In this document: in pieces, positions 48,401 through 60,287 of the stretch
Numbering within the stretch: the stretch's first letter is position 1
Layout: every line of letters begins with the position of its first letter
NCBI GenBank assembly: GCA_037974665.1
Contig: CM075765.1
Location: forward strand, 58,193,747-58,257,746
Source: Ehretia macrophylla
Taxonomy: Eukaryota > Streptophyta > Magnoliopsida > Boraginales > Ehretiaceae
Direction: 5' to 3'
DNA length: 64,000 bases
Program-made: the position numbers and the translations under genes
The notes under the pieces: generated by a model
Databases searched by the model: none
Told to the model about the DNA's origin: nothing
The model's input: the letters and a program-made list of their open reading frames with translations, nothing else

Positions 48401-50183
48401 GTTGTACATGAGGCAGATGCGATGGCTGGAATTACTTGAGGACTATAACTGCACGATTAACTATCTTCCGGGCAAGGCCAATATTGTTGCTGATGCTTTG
48501 AGTCGAAAGGCTACTGTTGCTAGCTTGATTATCAAGAATTGGGAATTCATGGAAGAATTGTGCTTATGGAAGCCTAGTACTTCAAATTCTGGTATTCAAT
48601 TTGCAAGTTTGCAGATTCAATCTCTGTTATTATCCAGGATTCGGGAAGCTCAACAGACTGATCTTCAATTGTTGAAAGTCTTAGAGAATTCTAAAGGGTG
48701 AGAGTCGGATTTCAAACTGCACGACGATGGTATTCTCAAATTCAAAGGTAGAATCTGTATTCCGAATGATCCAACTCTGAAGAAGGATATTCTTGCTAAA
48801 GCACACAGTTCCAGATATACTATCCATCCAGGCAGTACGAAAATGTATAAAGATTTGAAGCAGAATTTCTGGTGGAATAATATGAAGAGAGAAATTGCTG
48901 ACTTTGTTGCTCGATGTCTTACTTGTCAAAAAGTTAAAGCAGAACATCAGAGACCTGCAGGGTTGTTGCAGCCTTTGGCTATTCCTGTTTGGAAATGGGA
49001 TCATATTACCATGGATTTCGTCTCTGATTTACCAAGGTCTTCGAAGGGTAATGACTCAGTTTGGGTTATTGTGGATAGACTGACCAAGACTTCTCACTTT
49101 ATTGCTAAAAAGAAGTCTGATTCTCTTGATAAACTGGTAGTGTTGTATATTGAGAATGTTGTCCGACTTCATGGAATTCCAAAGAGTATTGTGTCAGATA
49201 GAGATCCCAGATTCACATCGCATTTCTGGCAGAAGATTCAGAAAGCTTTGGGCACGACTTTGAATTTCAGTACAGCTTATCATCGCCAAAAAGATGGTCA
49301 ATCTGAGAGAACTATCTTAATCCTTGAGGATATGTTACGGGCTTGCATTCTGGACTTCGGTAAGAGTTGGGAGAAGTATTTGCCACTCGCAGAGTTCGCC
49401 TATAACAATAGTTATCAAGCAACTATTGGTATGGCACCATATGAGGCACTGTATGGGCGTAAATGTCGGTCTCCTCTCTACTGGGATGATGTTGGCGAGA
49501 TGAAGACTATCGACCCTACTCTCTTACCTGAAATGAACAAAATGATTGATCATGTGCAGCTTATCAGAAAAAGAATGCTTACAGCACAGAGCCGGCAAAA
49601 GAGTTATGCAGATAGACGCCGTCGTGATCTGAAATTCGCCGTAGCGGATCGAGTATTTCTGAAAATTTCTCCTCGCAAGGGTTTGATTCGGCATGGTAAA
49701 GGAGGTAAACTCAGTCCTCGATATGTGGGACCATTTGAGATAACTGAAACTATTGGTGATTTGGCTTATCGTCTAGCTTTACCTCCCAGTCTGGGCAGAA
49801 TTCAAGATGTATTCCATGTTTCTATGCTTCGGAAGTATCAGCCAGATCCCTCTCACATACTTGAGTTGGAACCACTAGAGATCAGTGAGACCTTGACGTA
49901 CACAGAGAAACCTCTTCGAATTGTTGATCAGAAAGTTCAGGAGCTGAGGACTAAAAGCATTCTGATGGTTAAAGTTCTGTGGGATCATCACGGAGTAGAG
50001 GATGCGACGTGGGAGAGAGAGGATCAGATGCGGGAACGATATCCAGAGTTATTCGCCGAATCATGTAAGAATTGCGGGGACGCAATTAGTTTAAGGGGGA
50101 GAGGATGTGACGCCCGAGATTTAGCCATGCATTTAATTACTGTTGCATCCCTTGTTTGCGCATTTATTTCTATGCCTTACTAA
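45411..50183 (+). pseudogene. Element 4 gag-pol, one frame with three stops
   Basis: From ATGGGGCCCCACCGT, stops are TAG 45570, TAG 45966 and TGA 48699; the last two bound a 908-codon open stretch. Gag has two CCHC knuckles (about 46438-46546). The protease active site is intact (DSGASHSF). RT has PFGLTNAP and [10 protein letters not shown], but the first catalytic aspartate in FDLRQG is glutamate (FELRQG), which would be expected to cripple RT. RNase H has YSDASKEG. Integrase keeps CLTCQ, MDF, SDRDPRF and DGQSERT, with YHRQKDG where siblings have HPQTDG. The chromodomain has KVLW, EDATWE and YPELF. The frame passes through the polypurine tract and ends 78 bases inside the 3' LTR. Confidence 0.95.
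50093..50105 (+). promoter_or_regulatory. Element 4 polypurine tract
   Basis: AAGGGGGAGAGGA immediately before the 3' LTR, inside the pol reading frame. Confidence 0.85.
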
Positions 50184-52598
50184 CTGACTTTTATGACTAC
50201 TATTCACTCCATTTTTAAACTGCTTTCTATTAGTTAATTGGAATTTTTATAAAATCATATTAATTATTAAAGTAATGAGAAAAATGTGCATTTGAGCTAG
50301 AGGCAATAGGAGAGCTCGTTTAGAAAATGACTTTTGTAGTTGAATGAATAGTGTTACGTAACTAACTTAAAGATTTAATTATCTAGCACACATGTATCAC
50401 CTTAGGCTCGTTTCTAAGCTTTCAACGCGCATTTTAGAAGCCACTTAAACACCCAAACTTGACCCCACCCAACCATATGCCTTATATATCAACTTTAGCT
50501 CATAACTTAGCAAAAAATAATAATAATAAAAAGCTGAAAACACTGTGCTGAACCCGACAGCTCCAAGGGAAGAAAATAGGGAGATTTTGCTCACCAAGCC
50601 TCCAATCCAAGCCTCTCCAAGCCTTGAGCAACTAGTGTAGGGTGTTTGCAAGGTCCCTAGGTGCTCCTACGCGTAGTGGTGAGGGATTTCACGGCTTGTT
50701 TTTGCATTTTTAAGTAGTTGTCAATTTCTTGATTTGTTGAAAATATGATTACATGCCATTGTAATTGTTATCTATGTTATTATACCATGTATATGAATGC
50801 TAGAGAACATATTTGAGCCATCGTTTCGCAATTGAAACGGTTAGAATCGTTAATTTGAAATTTTGGGTGAATAGTGACGTTTTTCTAGGGTTTCGCGTAA
50901 TTGCTCGAATTAGCTTGATTCAATGCTTCCAATAGATGCCTTAAGTGCTAGTGAAGGTAACCTAATAGCCCCGTACACTTGCATTGTCCTTAAATCGCCT
51001 AAAATGGAAAATAGCCGACTTTAATTTGGGGCTTTCGGGGTTAATGCAAATCCGGGTGGATTCGGGTTTCAATTCTAGTATCCTTAGGCTACCTAGGTGC
51101 TATAGAGGCCTTGATATCCCTTGTTTGAAGCCCGGACATTGTATGTGTAGTTTAAAGCCTTAAGAGGCAATTTGGGGCTTTCGGGGTAATCGCGGGCATT
51201 TGAATGAGTTAGAGGGTTAAGGGGGTACCTTGAGGGTTAGTTAGAAGGTTGGGAGAGTTTCCTTTGAAAATGGAATCATTAACTTTGGTTTGGAAGAGTA
51301 ATAGTTCGAAAAACAAAGGGGTTTAGGTGCAATTTAGGTTGTCTCACACTTCTAAACCCATGTCATGACTTCTTGAGTGTTTATAAGTGATTTTAAGTTG
51401 ATTTGGAGCTTTTGGTATAATTCTAAACTTATCTTGCTAATGTCTCTTTGTAAAACTGCATATTTGCTTATATAATTGTTCTATTCTAATTGCATCGAGG
51501 TCAACCTACTTTGTTGATCCTCATATGTGTTAATGCTTATATTATTGCTATTAACTTGCCATTGTTAAGTGCATTGCATAGTGGTTGCGCAACCATAGTG
51601 TCAGGGACGGATGTGTTGAATATCGGCTGGGCGGTAGAGGGCGTGTCGGTGGATATTCAAACTCCGTACCCTATTCCCTCATTCGCCTGGTCCGGAGATT
51701 GCCAGGGGATGTTGGGTCGTAGGATTCGGGGTATATCTGGAGTACACCAACTGGAGTGTTTGGGGTTATGCCGGCTTATCGTGATCGTGCTCGTGGTTCA
51801 TGGATCGTGATTGAAGACTTGTGAAGATTGGTGTATAGGGGATTGTGTGAAATGTATCCTTTTAAATGTGTGGTTATTTAAGTTATCATTGTTTCTTTAA
51901 TTGACTAAGTGTTATTGTTGTATAATTGTATTATCTGTTGCATTGCACGCCCCGGGACTATATCCCTCACTGGGCAATAGTGGTTGCTCATACCTCGATA
52001 TCTGTTTCAGGAGACGCTGAGGGTGATCCCCAGCTTGTTGAGTTAGTTGAGGAAGAAGAAGTTCAGATTGAGCCTTTATCTAAGTTGCTGTGCCTGATAG
52101 CTTGAGGTGGTTAATGAATTTGCTGCTATGTGGAAGATTCATCTGATTACTTTATGTACTATTTTGTAACCCAAGGGCTATGTATATGCTTGTTGTATAA
52201 GTTGAAGACTAGTTGATTGTGTTGTAGCTTTGAAAGCCTATGAACTGTAATAACTTATGATCTACTTCTATTCGCTTTGCTTGCTTGGGAGTGAATGACT
52301 TAAAGTAAAAATGTTTGATCTTTCAATTATGTTTAATTGATTTCCTAGGATGTCATGATTATAAAACTATGTTGATAATAAGTTATCGCATGCTTGTGTG
52401 TTTTGGAACTATTGTGTACTATAAGGCTCGGATGGCCTTAGAACTTTGTTGTTTATTTAAGAAAAGCTTGTATTGTATTGTTGGGACTTTGTTTGAGTGA
52501 GTACAGGTTTTTAGAATGTCCACTGTACAGGGGAGACTCTGTCCGTGTGTCGGGTCCGGACTTAACCTTTAGCTTGGGGGTTGGGTCAGGGCGTGACA
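50106..52598 (+). repeat. Element 4 3' LTR
   Basis: 2,493 bases, TGTGACGCCC to GTGACA. Donor 50679, acceptor ending 52010, mini frame 52013-52105. Confidence 0.96.
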
Positions 52599-52603
52599 CT
52601 TTC

Positions 52604-53044
52604 ACCCTCTTTCTAGTGACTCGGGGAGCTGATCTGATGAATGCATTTCAAAGGGAGGGAATTTACATTACCATGTTCGTATGGACGAGCATAAAAGATT
52701 TTGAAGAACTGTAAAAAATAAGAAGTAGAGTTAGAGAACAAAACGGAACTGATAGCCGTCAGGGCAAGAGAAAGAGTTTACTTCGGTGCCGGAGAGCCGA
52801 AACCGCTAACCGAAACAAGACATTCACTTTGACCACAGCCACCCGCACTTGTCTACCCGACTAGCCCAAAAATCAACTCTTTCTTCGACTTCTATTCTTC
52901 TAACCTAAAATAGTCGTACTGCTCTCCCAAAAGATATAGATTTCTTGATTCTCTAAGCTTGCTAAAGGCCCAAAACATAAGGAGTTTTAACTAAGCTAAG
53001 CCGCTGGAATGACTACCTGAATTGGAGATGTATTCTCTTATCCA
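52604..53044. other. Spacer between element 4 and the Tat/Ogre-like relic
   Basis: No gene recognised. The 52603/52604 side continues the CTTTC|ACCCTCTTTC site that element 4 split. Confidence 0.35.
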
Positions 53045-53880
53045 CCGACTAATAACTGAACTAGTTTGACTTTCTTCGAGAGGTTTGGAATAAATCAGCG
53101 AATGTAGGATATCTTGCCCATGAGATTCTTTAGTTCTTTCAGAGTGGTCGGAGGTGGCATCTTGTGTATTGCCTTGATCTTTGAGGGCTCTATTCCGTTC
53201 TGATGGACAACGAATCCCAAAAATATACCAACTGAGACACCGAAGGCACATTTCAGTGGATTCATCTTCATCTTATTCGCTCGACACCGCTCGAAGACCC
53301 GATCTAATACTACAATGTGATTCTTCCCTTTGCCTAACTTTACCACTATATCATCGACGTAGTCCTCGATCTCTTTGTGCATCATGTCTTGGAATATGGT
53401 GGTCATGGCTCACTAATATGTAGTACCCATATTCTTTAAGCCGAATGGAATCACTTTTTTATAGAATTTCCCCTTCGGCATTCAGAACGCAGACTTCTTG
53501 GCATCCTCGGGAGCCATCCAACTCTGGTTATACCTACTATAGCCATCTATAAATGAGAACTTTTCGAACCCTTGACGATGAGTAAGTATATCAAAGTTTG
53601 GCAGAGAAAAGTCATCCTTTGGGTAGGCCTTGTTGAGGTCGTGGTCGTTGATGCAGATCTTTCTCTTGCCATTTTGATTTTTGACTGGAACGAGATTGGC
53701 CAACCAGGTAGCATACTGTAACCCCGCAAGTCCATGTTGATCAACTTGTCCACTTCTTGCACAATTGTGTGTATAACCATCAGGTGGTACTTCCTCGGGG
53801 GCTGCATTATGGGTGTCTGATCCCTAATGTTCAAGTAGTGAACGGCCACGGTAGTCGGCAACCCGATCATCTGTTCGTAG
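53045..53880 (-). pseudogene. Ty3 Tat/Ogre-type reverse transcriptase relic
   Basis: On the minus strand, three overlapping frames together spell a Ty3 RT of the Tat/Ogre/Retand kind: VAVHYL and EVDKLI (53870 downward), then NLVPVKNQNGKRKIC, DLNKAYPKDDFSLP and FSFIDGYSRYNQ, then IPFGLKNMGTTY, AMTTIFQDMMHKEIEDYVDD (the YVDD catalytic box), KCAFGV, GFVVHQNGIE and FIPNL. Frames change near 53700, stops interrupt the middle (near 53400 and 53480) and CGA has become TGA near 53095. No LTR or flanking domains are seen. Such fragments are common in plant mitochondrial genomes and in nuclear DNA, so this relic does not decide between them. Confidence 0.88.
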
Positions 53881-56800
53881 GACCAAGCCAGATTTCTTTT
53901 TTCTCAAGCACTCGATGAGTATTACAGACTCTCGACATAAAAGCAGATAAGGTTTAGCATTCATAGAAATGTCGATATAAGGAAATTTCCTAAAGAAAAA
54001 TCTTTGAGATCATCCAACAAAATGGGTGAGACTGAGTGATATTCCGCCCGCCAATCAAGGCTAGTGGAGCGAAAGGAACCCTACGACAATTATGAGGGTC
54101 CAAGCGAATATTCCTTAGTTTATTGAAAGTGCTTTAAGGAAGTGTGCTTTACCATTATGACGAGCTATTCAAACTATGCTCATCCGAGACAAGCCTACTC
54201 AACCAATTATTTCTCTTTTTCTGAGGAAGCATGGTCACCAAAGACTTTTACTGACTTTCAGGATAGAATTAAAGCAAGAAGACGGGCGTTAGCCAATGGC
54301 TTGATCGGTGGGTGCTTCCTCTCCAACTAGTATTTTCCTTGTGACTCCGACTATGATTTACCTGGGATTAGACCGATTCTCTTCCTATTGGTCAACTCGC
54401 TCGGTCTAACCTGACTTTGACCCTTTTTTTATCGCTGGTCAATGAAAACCCTAGATCCTTAGCTCTATCCTTTGCTGCCTGGGTGCTCCATAGGGACTAC
54501 TCCATGCTCTTTGCTTTATTGGTGGATGGGGAAGAAAAAAGTTAGACTATCTCTAAGCCCTACGACTGAGGTATTTAAGTTTGATAGCATAAAAGATTAA
54601 AAAAAAAATCGTTTTTTCAAACCAAAAATAAGCTTTTTAATGCATGGACCGTAAGCCCCTACTCCTAAGTTGTTTTGAAGTTTAGTCCCTTCCAGTATGA
54701 GTGTCAGACTTGCATTACATTATCTCCTGTGCTAAAGCACCTAAATAGAAATTCGATTTTCCTGGATCTGGCAAAGCACTAACCAGTTTAGGCTCCAGCA
54801 GTCGGAGCACAGTCAGTGGGGCAAAGAGTGGAAGTCGAAGCAAAATCATACGCTTCAGACAGGCTATAGTTCCTATTCAAAATTCAAGGTATTAGGGATG
54901 AAATGAAGTTAACTCACGAGATTGGGTTTCAACAGTCTCTCTTTAAAAGAGGGGTGCTCCTTGAGAGCTATCAGTATACTCTACTATATCCCAAGCCAGC
55001 TGTGAGCTTTGTAAGCCTAGGGATCAATCGACGGATAATATAGCACTTACAGTACAGTGGCTGGAATTAACACTTTATGCTTTCTATAGATACTCGGCCC
55101 CTGTCCGGAAGATGCCTTCTATGATGGAGAAGGTACACTATACTATGATTGCATCTATTCACCGAGAGTCTCAATCTATAGAGACTAGAGCTATTCCTTC
55201 TTTTAGAAAAAAGGTTCCTGAAAGCAAGATGTTTAAGCTGCTTCGGGTGCGCCCGCTAATGTATTGTCTCAACTTCGCAATAAGCTTGAAAGCAAGCAAT
55301 GAGATCATCCAATCCTCTAAGATACCCCAGAGGACTCAGAAGAAGGAAGAATCGAACCAGTAGGAGCACCAAAGTATTATTCAGTAGTTATCTTTCTTTT
55401 TAAAGGGTATCGACTCTCGATCAAATGCGACTGCACCTATCCCTACTTTCTTCGGTGCTGATACTGCCTCTTACTCTCGTGTGTAAACTTCTACTGGATT
55501 AGTCAGAACTTCTCTGTCTTAACTCGTGGACCTATCTATCCTCTTCTTTTTAAGAGATAGGGGCTACATTTTCTATTCCTACCGCTTGCTTTTGTGTAAA
55601 TAAAAAAAATGTCAAAGCTTCAAAACTAAACTTGTCCTAGTTTGCTACGTAAGGCACCTAAGCTTGATAACATATCTCGCAAAGAGGTGCTTTCGGCCGA
55701 TCAAGTATAAGTATATTATAGCTTAAGTTTGATAACTGTCCTTTATACAATACATCTATAATTGGATTTATGACAGGCGGTACTCCACTTCTACTGGATC
55801 TCAAACTATTGGGAAAGAATAAATAAGGAAATCATTTATTCACCTGCAAACTTGTATCTCCTAAGGCTGGAACAGAAGTCCCAGACACTACAACTTCTAT
55901 TAAGCCATCTTCCACTCAATGAATTTAGCTTTCTATCAATGGATGGCAGGGAACTTCAAAGAGATGGAATAAGACTGTCTTTCTCACTGGATGGCCTAAA
56001 GGAAACTAGCACGGGATATACTTTCAAGTACTAGAAACAAGGCAAGGGAATAGCACTTTCAATCAAATATGCGAAAATATTCAATATTCATTACTGGAAA
56101 TAAGGAATCTCGCCTACGCCTTTACCTTATCGAAATAGAGGGGATTCAAATTCTATAGCACCATCTTCTTCCCTCAAACCTGAAAGGGATTGTGAACAAG
56201 AAAAGAAGTTAGACCATTTCTATGGGCTTTCAAACTCTCTTTCCTACTACTCTTTCATAAGATAGCTTCCAGAAAGAGAGACTGTCTCTTTTCATGACTC
56301 TATTGCTATTGAATCTGCTGTTCCTGTTCAAAATCCACAACACATGAATTTGAGTAAAAAGAACTGATTTACCAAGGTCTTACAAAAGGAGCTTCGTCAA
56401 CCAAAAACAAGCATTTTCTATGACCATGAGCAGACTAGGTTGTGAAAGTGGGAAAGAACTGATTTAGCAATTGTGCCACGTCTCTTGCAAGAATAGGCTT
56501 AAGCATCTGGTACCTATAGAACAAGTTAATCAATTGTAGTAGAAGATAGCCTTCTTTCCCTTCCTTTTTATACAACCCCATTTCCCTCCATTTCATCCAC
56601 TAAAGGGAACTTGTTTGATTGAAAGTAGCACTTGATAAATCATTTATAGTATATAAGAAGCTCTTTCAAAAGCACCAGAAATCTCTTATACATTTGTGAG
56701 TTCCCACTATGCGGGAAGCCCTTTTTTAGTAAGGGTTTGCTTGCTTTTCGCACTTACCTTCCTCAGTGCCCTTTGTCTTTGCTTCACTTCCACTCACTTA

Positions 56801-57859
56801 CACTGGTCTAACAGACTAGGCAAGGTTTTGTTTGTTCCTTAGCATGAGATGAAGCAGATGGACCAAAGGCTATTTCTGACACAGAAGATAAAAAGCTATG
56901 GCTGGCTGGATAAGCATTCGACGAAGATGCTTAATCATACAAATTTACATGTGTAAATGCCTGCAGAAGAGTAGGTCGTGGATCCTATCTTATGGATTAC
57001 AGTAGGAACTGAACCAATCTATCCTGAGAGAGTGTAAACAAACGAATAAGGTCGTTGGGAAAAGAATAATGATGACTAGGAAAGTTTCTCATCGTCAACT
57101 CCAGAATGGACCATCCCGTGAGGCTTTTTTTCACCTTACCAAAAGAACGCCTGCTCTCCGTTCCGTGTTCCTGTTGACAATAAATTCTGCGAATTCCTCC
57201 TTTATCCCACATTGAGATTTTAGAAAAAGGTGGGCTTGGGCACAAGCTCAACTTCTTCGATTAGGCTACCACCCGAGGCCAGGCCAATCAAAGCTATCCT
57301 TGGGTTCGATCCAGCTATACATTTTAGGACGAGTCAAAGGGGTGACCAATCCATGACAGCCAGTAACACAGATAGAAAAGAGAGAGCACAGATAGGGGAT
57401 CATTCATTATCATTCCATATTGGGTAGATCTACCTGTCTCATCTTTTGATCATTTATCTACCGTTCAATCCATTGATGGGATTTCTTCTCGACTGGCCTA
57501 TTACGTACTCGGGCCAATCTACTACACGCTAATAATGGTCTTTTGGATTTCATCTCCTACCAAACTGGCAAGTGGTTGGCCGTTGGATCGAGTCCATCCC
57601 TTGAAGTTGTACCCTCCCAGTATGCATGAGTCTTCCGCCGATTGACAGAAATGCCGACCAGAATTTGAGAACGGTCTATCCCACCATAATGGATCTCTAC
57701 TACCGCTACCTACTACCTACTAGTGGATCAATTTAGGGAAGGAAAGAAATGCCAATTAAGCAATTCCTCCCATCTTGATAAAATGAGTCACCCGTGATTC
57801 GATAGTTCCATTTTCCACTGATGCAGGCCGATTGGGATCCCAATAGACCACTATGCTTG
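53881..57859. other. Intergenic DNA, no recognised gene
   Basis: About 4 kb of mitochondrial-style spacer. Open frames at 54142-54330, 55112-55363 and 55852-56034 plus, and 56997-57251 minus, have no family features I can name. Near 56700-56735 a local inverted repeat (GGGAAGCCCTTTTTTAGTAAGGG) could form a short hairpin. Confidence 0.35.
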
Positions 57860-57917
57860 TTCCTCTGTCGAGCCAACTCCATTCCTTTCCCTATCGATCG
57901 AGCATCTTCAAACCTCT
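57860..57917 (-). repeat. Dispersed repeat copy D (longest intact copy)
   Basis: Read on the minus strand: GAGGTTTGAAGATGCTCGAT, CGATAGGGAAAGGAATGG, AGTTGGCTCGACAGAGGAA. It matches the two halves of copy A around element 2 and defines a unit of at least 58 bases. It lies inside an 88-codon minus-strand open frame (57733-57999), where it reads RFEDARSIGKGMELARQR. Confidence 0.85.
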
Positions 57918-58720
57918 TTCTTTTTATGTTCTTAGAACCATTTTTTTCAATCCTACATGACATGGCCCCCCTTCCATCTTCCTTCCTTAAAAAGGCCATG
58001 CTCCGCCCTTCTAGTAGCTCGCGCTTCCGTACCTCTTTTTAAAGCTAGATGTTAGGCTAACATAGCCAGCCAAGGTCTCCAGCTGATATGGTATCCGCTG
58101 GTATCCATCCTCTTGTTCTGAGCCTTACACATCTCGGTCCGAACAGAGCCTTTCGCTTGAGGCGTGCTAGCTTAACTCTTAACCTGCATTCTCTGGTAAC
58201 AACAACAGGATAAGCATAGCAAGAATTCCCTCCCGACTCTCAATGAGAAAGTTTAGCTTTCTGGAGGTTCTAGGGAAACTTTACTAAGATCCGAATGTAT
58301 AGGTAGTCTTAAGGAAGGGAAGAAGAAGGCCTTAATTGTCTATGCAAATGTCCGTCTGTCGAATGGGTGTCTTTAGGAGAATCGAGTGGGTAGGAATGCT
58401 CCCCCTATGTCAATTGTTGTAAGGTAACTAAGGAGTGAGGGTTTCCAATAAATAGCTTGATTTCAGTAGTGCCTTACCTTGCAGCTCTATATATCGTCTA
58501 TGCTTTCAATATATAAATGATTTTTTAGTGCTCTCATGCTTGATTTCTCCTTGCCACGGTGCGATATGGATGATCTGTTAATCAAACGATATGGACTCAG
58601 CCATTAACAGCTTTATCATGCTTTCTATATGTGTTGATCCGTCAAATCATGCACCCCCCGCTTTTGCAGCAGCATATAATCTTGGGCCCTTGATGCTAGT
58701 AGCTTAATCTATTTTGCAAT
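57918..58720. other. Spacer upstream of the IDA-like gene
   Basis: No gene seen. A CATATAAT word at 58673-58680 is a candidate TATA box for the gene that starts at 58721, but the distance to the ATG is short. Confidence 0.3.
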
Positions 58721-59017
58721 ATGGATAGCGCAAGAACAAGAATTCGCAGCTTTGTTGTTGTTGCAGCAGTGGCAGTGCTGTTGCTTCTGCTTTTTCTCGC
58801 CCTCCTGCTCGCTCCCTCGGGGCTAGGGCATCCTTCTACTCTAAGGCTGACTAACGGCCAACAAAATAGTACTCCTAACTTTGCTCTTTTAGGTAAAAGA
58901 AGACTCGTTCCACCTTCTATGCCAAGTCGGAGACATAATCTGAATAGTGCTCCTTACTTTGATTTTATGAGTCAAAAAAGTCTTGTTCCGTCTGGCCTGA
59001 ATCTGCTCCATAACTAG
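58721..59017 (+). CDS. IDA-like (IDL) secreted peptide precursor with two peptide motifs
   Basis: A 98-residue intronless frame. Residues 1-9 are MDSARTRIR, followed by a long hydrophobic stretch (about 10-32, runs of V, A and L) typical of a secretion signal. A variable linker leads to LVPPSMPSRRHN (about residues 66-77), which fits the EPIP box of INFLORESCENCE DEFICIENT IN ABSCISSION family peptides (consensus IPPS[AG]PSKRHN). A second copy near the end, LVPSGLNLLHN, is degenerate. The two lie in a tandem 78-base duplication (units from 58865 and 58943). Known family members are cleaved outside the cell and sensed by HAESA-type receptor kinases in abscission and stress signalling. The gene is nuclear in every plant I know of, which suggests this stretch is not mitochondrial. 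M in place of A/G in the first motif is unusual. The family call is from the motif; expression is unknown. Confidence 0.72.
   Translation: MDSARTRIRSFVVVAAVAVLLLLLFLALLLAPSGLGHPSTLRLTNGQQNSTPNFALLGKRRLVPPSMPSRRHNLNSAPYFDFMSQKSLVPSGLNLLHN
58865..59017 (+). repeat. Tandem 78-bp duplication inside the IDA-like gene
   Basis: Unit 1 starts AATAGTACTCCTAACTTTG (58865), unit 2 AATAGTGCTCCTTACTTTG (58943). Both carry GTAAAAGAAG-like and TCGTTCC-like words and end in CATAAC or CATAATC. The second has lost three bases in the proline-serine part, keeping the frame. Confidence 0.8.
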
Positions 59018-59340
59018 TAGTGTAGTGAAGTCCTTTTGAAGGATCTCCGATCAGGGCATCTACTTGCTATCGGAAAGGCAATCTCTACTTCCTCTCTACT
59101 TCAGTTGGTCAAACTCATCACACTCGATCGTCTTTTTCTTCCTCAGCTTCTCTATGTACCTGGCATTTTTGCCTTGTTCATGCAAGCTTTACAAGCATTA
59201 GGAGTCTAGTGTTTACAAGGTCCTTGAAAGTCGATTGTAATAATGCTTCACCCAGTCATATATTAAACACCTTTAATGTCAATCAGGTTCTTGATTTGTT
59301 TCGAGAATTTCTCCTTCAATTCTTGAAACACCCTTAAGGT
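59018..59340. other. 3' flank of the IDA-like gene
   Basis: No gene recognised between the stop at 59017 and the presumed left end of the copia LTR. Confidence 0.3.
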
Positions 59341-60285
59341 CTTGAGTGATGTCTAGCAATATATCAAGACAATTTATAAGGCAATGAAGTAATCACGTAA
59401 TGAACCTATTTATAGTCGCCGATTATTGTGCAATCCAATCCTTCCATTAATTATCCCGTCGAGCAAGAACCATGATTCGATTAAGTTCATAAACTCGATA
59501 CTATGCATAGATCTAATTGGTGTAATGAGATATGACACATGAAAAACCCTTTCTCCATCGTTCATACCTTGGCCAAGGATTTCCTCATTAAGCAACCAAG
59601 TTTAGATCGCATAGGACATCGCCTCACACTAGAGGTTAATGGATCCTATCTTGACCACTACTTGTCATTCACTATACCAGACAAATGAAACTGTGAGAAG
59701 ACACATCTCATCTCATTTGTCGAGACAAGCATTATCCAAATGCTAGAATCATACCCCAATACATATGACAGCCGTAATGTCTCAAGTCTAAGGATTACAT
59801 ACACAATCACAACGAATAACAAATTATTAATCATAAGTCATGTAATTTGTTATTCACGTCACATTCAGTGATCTATTCAACTAATAACAACCCACTTGTT
59901 TGTTAATTGCATTGTTATGCTGCTATGGCACGTGGCTCACCATTCTTTATCATTAACATCCCTATGTTAATAAAAGGTAACAACACATGTGATAGTCCAG
60001 AATGGATTATTGAAATCCTGATAAATAATCTAAGGACTATGAATACTTTAAGTATTTATCATATTAAGGAAATACGCCAACATATTCTAAACTCTTTTAG
60101 AATACATTCCTCTAATGAAAATACTAGGGACTCATTCATACACAGAAAGAAGGAGAACATGAATGTGCTAATCATGTCAATATGAAAATACATATATAGA
60201 CACAAATGCCATAAAATACAAGTTAATGTCAAAATACCCTAATATATGTCATCCAAATATGTAGCATTAGGGCATATCTCTAACA
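59340..60285 (-). repeat. Ty1-copia-type LTR (solo or fragment)
   Basis: Minus-strand sequence begins TGTTAGAGATATGCCCTAAT at 60285, the start seen in many plant copia LTRs, and is AT-rich for about 0.9 kb. The other end is not fixed by the sequence; a CTAGACATCA word near 59350 is a candidate. I see no primer site or polypurine tract next to it and no second copy, so a solo LTR or broken element is likely. Right boundary firm, left boundary uncertain. Confidence 0.6.
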
Positions 60286-60287
60286 GC

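Larger units (their letters stand above)
42567..52598 (+). mobile_element. Element 4: Ty3 chromovirus, best preserved copy
   Basis: LTRs 42567-45058 and 50106-52598, primer site 45065-45076, coding region 45411-50183, polypurine tract 50093-50105. Target duplication CTTTC is perfect (42562-42566 and 52599-52603). Gag-pol is a single frame with only three stops and no frameshift. LTR copies differ by about 4-5% over the first 155 bases by eye. Sister family of element 3. Confidence 0.96.
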
